30,815 bases of DNA from positions 1-30,815 of the forward strand of contig JADJSH010000024.1 in the NCBI GenBank assembly GCA_016711805.1, written 5' to 3'. A program made the translations under genes and the position numbers. Numbering within the stretch: position 1 is the stretch's first letter; the number at the start of each line of letters is the position of its first letter. A model generated the notes under the pieces. The model saw nothing but the letters and a program-made list of their open reading frames with translations. It was not told where the DNA came from and ran no database searches. Of this stretch, positions 27,756-30,815 are shown in pieces. This stretch comes from Bacteroidota bacterium (GTDB taxonomy: Bacteria > Bacteroidota > Bacteroidia > B-17B0 > Aurantibacillaceae).

Positions 27756-27763
27756 TAAAATTA
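27756..27763 (-). promoter_or_regulatory. -7-like promoter element of the DUF2892 gene
   Basis: TAATTTTA on the minus strand, one base from TAnnTTTG, 21 bases after the box at 27785-27800. Confidence 0.55.
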
Positions 27764-27784
27764 CAATCTTAAAACAACTCGTAC

Positions 27785-27800
27785 TGTAACATTTGTCACA
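27785..27800 (-). promoter_or_regulatory. Crp/Fnr-type box of the DUF2892 gene
   Basis: TGTGACAAATGTTACA on the minus strand, nearly a perfect palindrome. It overlaps the stop codon of the DUF6132 gene and lies 54 bases before the DUF2892 ATG. Confidence 0.7.
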
Positions 27801-28017
27801 TATTAGAATTTTCTTTCTGACTATTATCAGTTGGCTTAATCAAATTAATAATTAAACCTCCTAAAATAGCAAAATACAAGGTACTATTAATAGGACTAGA
27901 GGTAATACCACAAGTTCCACTAGCACATCCTACAAAATAGTAATATAGATACCCTCCTATCGCTCCTGCAATTGCACCTATTACTGTCAATTTATTATTT
28001 AGCAACCACTTCTTCAT
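27796..28017 (-). CDS. DUF6132-family small membrane protein
   Basis: About 73 residues from MKKWLLNNKLT (a second ATG lies three codons earlier at 28026): a glycine-rich helix AIAGAIGGYLYYYFVGC with CASGTCGITSSPINSTLYFA, then a second helix AILGGLIINLI and a polar tail. The GCASGTC and PINSTLY stretches are the family signature. Function unknown; the two cysteines sit at a membrane edge. It overlaps the end of the upstream small protein gene and is part of the same operon. Confidence 0.87.
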   Translation of the reverse strand: MKKWLLNNKLTVIGAIAGAIGGYLYYYFVGCASGTCGITSSPINSTLYFAILGGLIINLIKPTDNSQKENSNM

Positions 28018-28236
28018 ATTCAACATCTGTTATTTGTTTGGTAGTATTATCCTTCTTGTAATTTGTTTCGCAGCCATTAGTTCCACAGCAACCAACATTA
28101 AAAATGCCATACCGCCTACTACTAATCCTAATATGCCTAAAACAATATCTAAGGTTATTAGCGCTTGAACTAAAGCAAATGCTCCGAAAACAAATCGAAG
28201 CACTCGCATAAAACCCCATGATTTTAATAAATTCAT
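27995..28236 (-). CDS. Small YgaP-like membrane protein with a CCG-C motif (one frame slip)
   Basis: About 80 residues after adding one T near 28113: MNLLKSWGFMRVLRFVFGAF, a second helix ALITLDIVLGILGLVVGGMA, then FFNVGCCGTNGCETNYKK and an acidic tail ending EYEEVVAK. Two helices followed by a four-cysteine-type loop (CC...C) resemble the YgaP-like small proteins. It begins 1 base after the lipoprotein rhodanese stop and its end overlaps the DUF6132 start. Without the slip the frame would give a longer, unlikely, tail. Confidence 0.75.
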
Positions 28237-28237
28237 G

Positions 28238-28609
28238 TTATTTAGTTTTACAAGTTACATTTTGCCAAGGGCCTAAGTTTTCAATTTCCTTAGTATAGCC
28301 TGCACTTTGTAATTGTCCTTTAGCAATACCCGCTCTATTACCACTGCGGCATACTAAAATCACTTTATCGTACTTCTTTAATTCTTCTATTTTACTAGCA
28401 AATTGATCTAATGGGTAATTTACTGAACAGTCAGCATGACCATCTTCATTCCATTCTTCTACTGATCTTACATCTACAATAATTTCTTTAGTAGCTGTTT
28501 GTGTTGCATTTGTTGTTTCCATAGTTGTTGTTTTTTTAGTTTGAGAATTACATTGTGTTAACGAGAACACTAACATAATTGTAGCAATAATTGATTTAAT
28601 TTTTATCAT
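28238..28609 (-). CDS. Exported lipoprotein rhodanese
   Basis: 123 residues. The start MIKIKSIIATIMLVFSLTQC is a lipoprotein signal with the lipobox cysteine at residue 20 (SLTQC), so the enzyme sits in the periplasm or outer membrane. The rhodanese domain follows: IIVDVRSVEEWNEDGHADC, NYPLDQF and active loop VCRSGNRAG (CX4R), then LGPWQNVTCKTK. It can handle sulfane sulfur outside the cytoplasm and may hand it to the small YgaP-like membrane proteins encoded directly downstream. Intact. Confidence 0.93.
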   Translation of the reverse strand: MIKIKSIIATIMLVFSLTQCNSQTKKTTTMETTNATQTATKEIIVDVRSVEEWNEDGHADCSVNYPLDQFASKIEELKKYDKVILVCRSGNRAGIAKGQLQSAGYTKEIENLGPWQNVTCKTK

Positions 28610-28624
28610 GTTTTATTTTTAATA

Positions 28625-28659
28625 AACTACCACAGCCAGTTTCACCAACTATGGCAGTT
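28625..28659 (-). terminator. Intergenic stem-loop after the second CstB-like gene
   Basis: On the minus strand AACTGCCATAG pairs with CTGTGGTAGTT (11 bp with two G-U pairs) around a 13-base loop. The two wobble pairs are stable only in the minus-strand RNA, which supports a working RNA structure. The following T run is weak, so it may trim or dampen transcription before the rhodanese gene instead of stopping it. Confidence 0.5.
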
Positions 28660-28666
28660 AATTTAT

Positions 28667-30078
28667 TTATGCTTTTTGTAATTTGCTTTGGCAAACAAAA
28701 TCTGTTTTTGCTACGCCAGCTTCTGCAATTGCTTTAAATCCACCTTCAATTTCTTTAAAGTTATGCACTCCACGAGATTTTAAAATACTAGCTGCAATCA
28801 TACTTCTATAACCGCCTGCACAGTGAATATAAAATGGCTTTTCATCGTTCATCTCTGCAAACCAACCATTAATTTGATCTAAAGGCTTGTTATAAGATTC
28901 TTCAACGTGCTCTGCTCTATATTCGCTTTCTCTTCTTGCATCAATAACTGTATCTGCTTTTACATCAACTTCTTTAGCAAATTGTGCAGCTGTAATTCTA
29001 TTGACTGTATCAATTTCTTTTTCAGCTTGTTTCCAACTAACAAAACTTCCTTGCAAATGTCCAATCACATTATCAAATCCAACACGGCTTCAACGCGTAA
29101 CAGTTTCTTCTTCCATTCCAAGTTCTGTCACTAACAAAATAGATTGTTTAACATCCTTAATCAAAGCACCAACCCAAGGAGCAAAATCTCCGTTGATACC
29201 AATATTAATTGAACGAGGTATAAACCCTTTTGCAAATTCAGCCGCATCTCTTGTGTCAAGCACAATAGCATCCGTTGTTTCTGCCGCTGCTTCCAAAAGC
29301 TACTGGAGATAAAGCTCTCATTCCGTTGTTAACACAGTTTCAAAACTCTCAATACCCTTTTTATTCATGGCAACATTACTTCCAAAATAACCTGGAGAGG
29401 TAATAATCCATCAGTAACCGCTTTACAAACTCTTCTTTATTTGGTTGATTTAAAGCATAATTCATTTTCTTTTGATTGCCTAAAGTATCAACCGTTTCTT
29501 TCATCATGTTTTTACCGCATGCTGAACCAGCGCCGTGAGTAGGATAAACAATCACATCATCTGCTAAAGGCATGATTTTATTATTTAACGAATCATATAA
29601 TAAACCCGCTAATTCATCTTGAGTCATAGATGCAGCTTTTTGAGCTAAATCCGGGCGACCAACATCTCCTAAAAACAAGGTGTCTCCACTAAATAAAGCA
29701 TGATCTTTTTCCGTTTTCGTCAATTAATAAAAGCACGTACTCTCCATTGTATGGCCTGGTGTATGTAATACTTTAATTTTCACCTTTCAACTGTAAATAC
29801 TTCTCCATCTTTAGCAAAGATAAATTCAAACTCTGGTTTTGCACTTGGGCCATAAACAATTGGCGCTCCTGTTTTTTTGCATAAATCCAAATGTCCTGAA
29901 ACAGAAATCAGCATGGAAATGAGTTTCAAATATGTATTTTAATTTCACACATCTTTTTAAGTCTCTCCATATAAGGTTGTGTTTCGTGAAGCAGGATCAA
30001 TATTGCTGCTTCTCCATTAGAAGTAATGTAATAAGCTCCTTGAGCTAAACATCCTGTATAAATTTGTTCTATTTTCAT
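28667..30078 (-). CDS. Second CstB-like persulfide dioxygenase-rhodanese fusion, frame broken
   Basis: Paralogue of the gene at 6888-8304, about 470 residues with the same order. N-terminus MKIEQIYTGCLAQGAYYI, a frame-broken part with FHADF and SGHLDLCKK, HTPGHTMES, GDTLFLGDVGRPDLAQ, the GAGSACGKN cysteine, an inactive rhodanese domain (VLDTRDAAEFAKGFIPRS, then VTELGMEEE where a cysteine loop should be) and an active one with DARRESEYRAEHV and HCAGGYRS, ending DFVCQSKLQKA. At least six slips break the frame. The ATG at 30078 follows a promoter with two Crp/Fnr-type boxes. Two such enzymes in one region suggest different persulfide substrates or timing. Confidence 0.85.
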
Positions 30079-30128
30079 TTGATTTATTTTTTAATTGTTG
30101 TTTTTATTTATTTGTTTATTTTATGAGT

Positions 30129-30136
30129 CAAAGGTA
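30129..30136 (-). promoter_or_regulatory. -7 promoter element of the second CstB-like gene
   Basis: TACCTTTG on the minus strand, identical to the rhodanese operon -7 element, and 21 bases after the box at 30158-30173. Confidence 0.75.
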
Positions 30137-30157
30137 TTGTGGTTTTATTTTTCTAAT

Positions 30158-30173
30158 GGTAACATTTATTACA
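30158..30173 (-). promoter_or_regulatory. Proximal Crp/Fnr-type box of the second CstB-like gene
   Basis: TGTAATAAATGTTACC on the minus strand; one core base differs from TGTnACAnnTGTnACA. Placed exactly at the activator distance from the -7 element. Confidence 0.6.
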
Positions 30174-30193
30174 CTCAAAACTTGATTTTACTG

Positions 30194-30209
30194 TGTAACA
30201 ATGGTTACA
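30194..30209 (-). promoter_or_regulatory. Distal Crp/Fnr-type box of the second CstB-like gene
   Basis: TGTAACCATTGTTACA on the minus strand, a strong palindrome 36 bases upstream of the proximal box and directly beside the TauE/SafE stop. A 36-base shift is near 3.5 helical turns. It may add a second dimer. Confidence 0.6.
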
Positions 30210-30210
30210 T

Positions 30211-30815
30211 TTATTTTAAGATCGTTTCTTTTATGATAATATATACACCCATGATTAAAACGAACCATCCAAATATTGGTTTTAATTTTGCGCCATCTAT
30301 TTTTTTAGATAAATAAATTCCTATAAAAATCCCTCCTGTTGCAAAAGCCCCTACAGTTGTTAAAAGTGCCCAATCAATAACTGTTTCTCCACCTTCTCCA
30401 AAAAATCCTATTAATGATTTAGCAGCAATAATTACTAACGATGTTCCTACAGCTTCTTTCATAGGTAATTTAGATAAAGAACTAAAGCGGGTATAATTAA
30501 AGAATCCTCCTGCTCCAACTAACCAGTTACAATACCAACCACTGCACCTTCTAATAAAATAACAGGGTAGTTAAATTTTTTTGCGGACCTAAATCTTCTT
30601 CTTTTTTCTTCTTATCTTTTTGATCATACTAAATGATGCCACAACCATTAAAATGGCAAATAGCAACATCATTAAAAATACTTTTTTAGTAACCATAAAA
30701 TCGCCCACTGAAAACACTTCTTTAGGAATTGCTGGAACGATATACGCTCTCGTTAAAAAAACGGCAACGATAGATGGTGCACCAAAAACCAAAGCGGTTT
30801 TGATATTTACTAATC
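30211..30815 (-). CDS. TauE/SafE-family sulfite exporter, partial at the right edge and frame broken
   Basis: The C-terminal two thirds of a TSUP membrane protein, the family that exports sulfite or sulfoacetate. Visible: ALVFGAPSIVAVFLTRAYI, FLMMLLFAILMVVASFSMI, then after correction PVILLEGAVVGIVTGLVGAG (the repeated family loop), KLPMKEAVGTSLVIIAAKSL, WALLTTVGAFATGGIFIGIY and PIFGWFVLIMGVYIII. Two slips lie near 30500 and 30620, and the start lies beyond the window. Being next to the CstB-like enzyme, it probably removes the sulfite that enzyme produces. Confidence 0.88.

Noticed and set aside
1..30815. CRISPR arrays, tRNA or rRNA genes, complete insertion sequences
   Set aside because: I looked for regularly spaced repeats, tRNA-like cloverleaf ends and inverted repeats around transposases and found none.

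Overview
The window is AT-rich DNA from a member of the Bacteroidota. Evidence: a multicopper oxidase ends in a type IX secretion C-terminal sorting domain, several promoters carry the Bacteroidota -7 element TAnnTTTG, and the gene families (OprD-like porin next to sulfur genes, DUF6132, small DUF2892 proteins, GNAT-nitrilase fusion) fit that phylum. Many genes are broken by single-base slips, mostly in runs of A or T, yet read through perfectly once one base is added or removed. I treat these as sequence errors, not gene death. They are densest at 1-4630 and 29070-30600.

Left block (1-8546, minus strand): a compact sulfur operon reads rhodanese, tandem universal stress protein, two YeeE/YedE half-transporters, TsdA-like dihaem cytochrome c, DsrE-like protein, OprD-like porin and SoxB (running off the left edge). 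Upstream lies a CstB-like persulfide dioxygenase-rhodanese fusion closed by a clean terminator, plus a tiny membrane protein. At 8713-10112 (plus) are an unrecognised protein and a YeiH-family putative sulfate/sulfite exporter.

Middle block (10159-20695): two divergent operons meet at 17303-17808, a spacer holding two identical FNR-type palindromes (TTGACAATTGTCAA). Leftward: KamA-type radical SAM aminomutase, a coupled 35-aa membrane peptide, tandem universal stress protein, GNAT-nitrilase fusion, DUF389 membrane protein, ClC transporter with CBS domains. Rightward: Crp/Fnr regulator, PanD, three small proteins, Na+/H+ antiporter. This looks like a stress set (low oxygen, ion balance, beta-amino acids). 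CbpM and CbpA (20794-21988, minus) follow.

22121-22980 is a low-complexity, almost C-free block that swallows the end of a methyltransferase gene; it is probably damaged sequence.

Right block (22942-30815, minus): a second sulfur and redox set: partial TauE/SafE exporter, second CstB-like gene, lipoprotein rhodanese, three small membrane proteins, Crp/Fnr regulator, MFS transporter, rhodanese with an unusual loop, multicopper oxidase and methyltransferase.

The strongest non-gene signal is a shared promoter layout: a palindrome of form TGTnACAnnTGTnACA lies 21 or 22 bases upstream of a TAnnTTTG-like -7 element in front of five transcription units (sulfur operon rhodanese, YeiH unit, multicopper oxidase, DUF2892 gene, second CstB-like gene). 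This spacing places the palindrome centre near -41.5, the class II activator position of Crp/Fnr proteins, so the window probably contains one coordinated sulfane-sulfur regulon.
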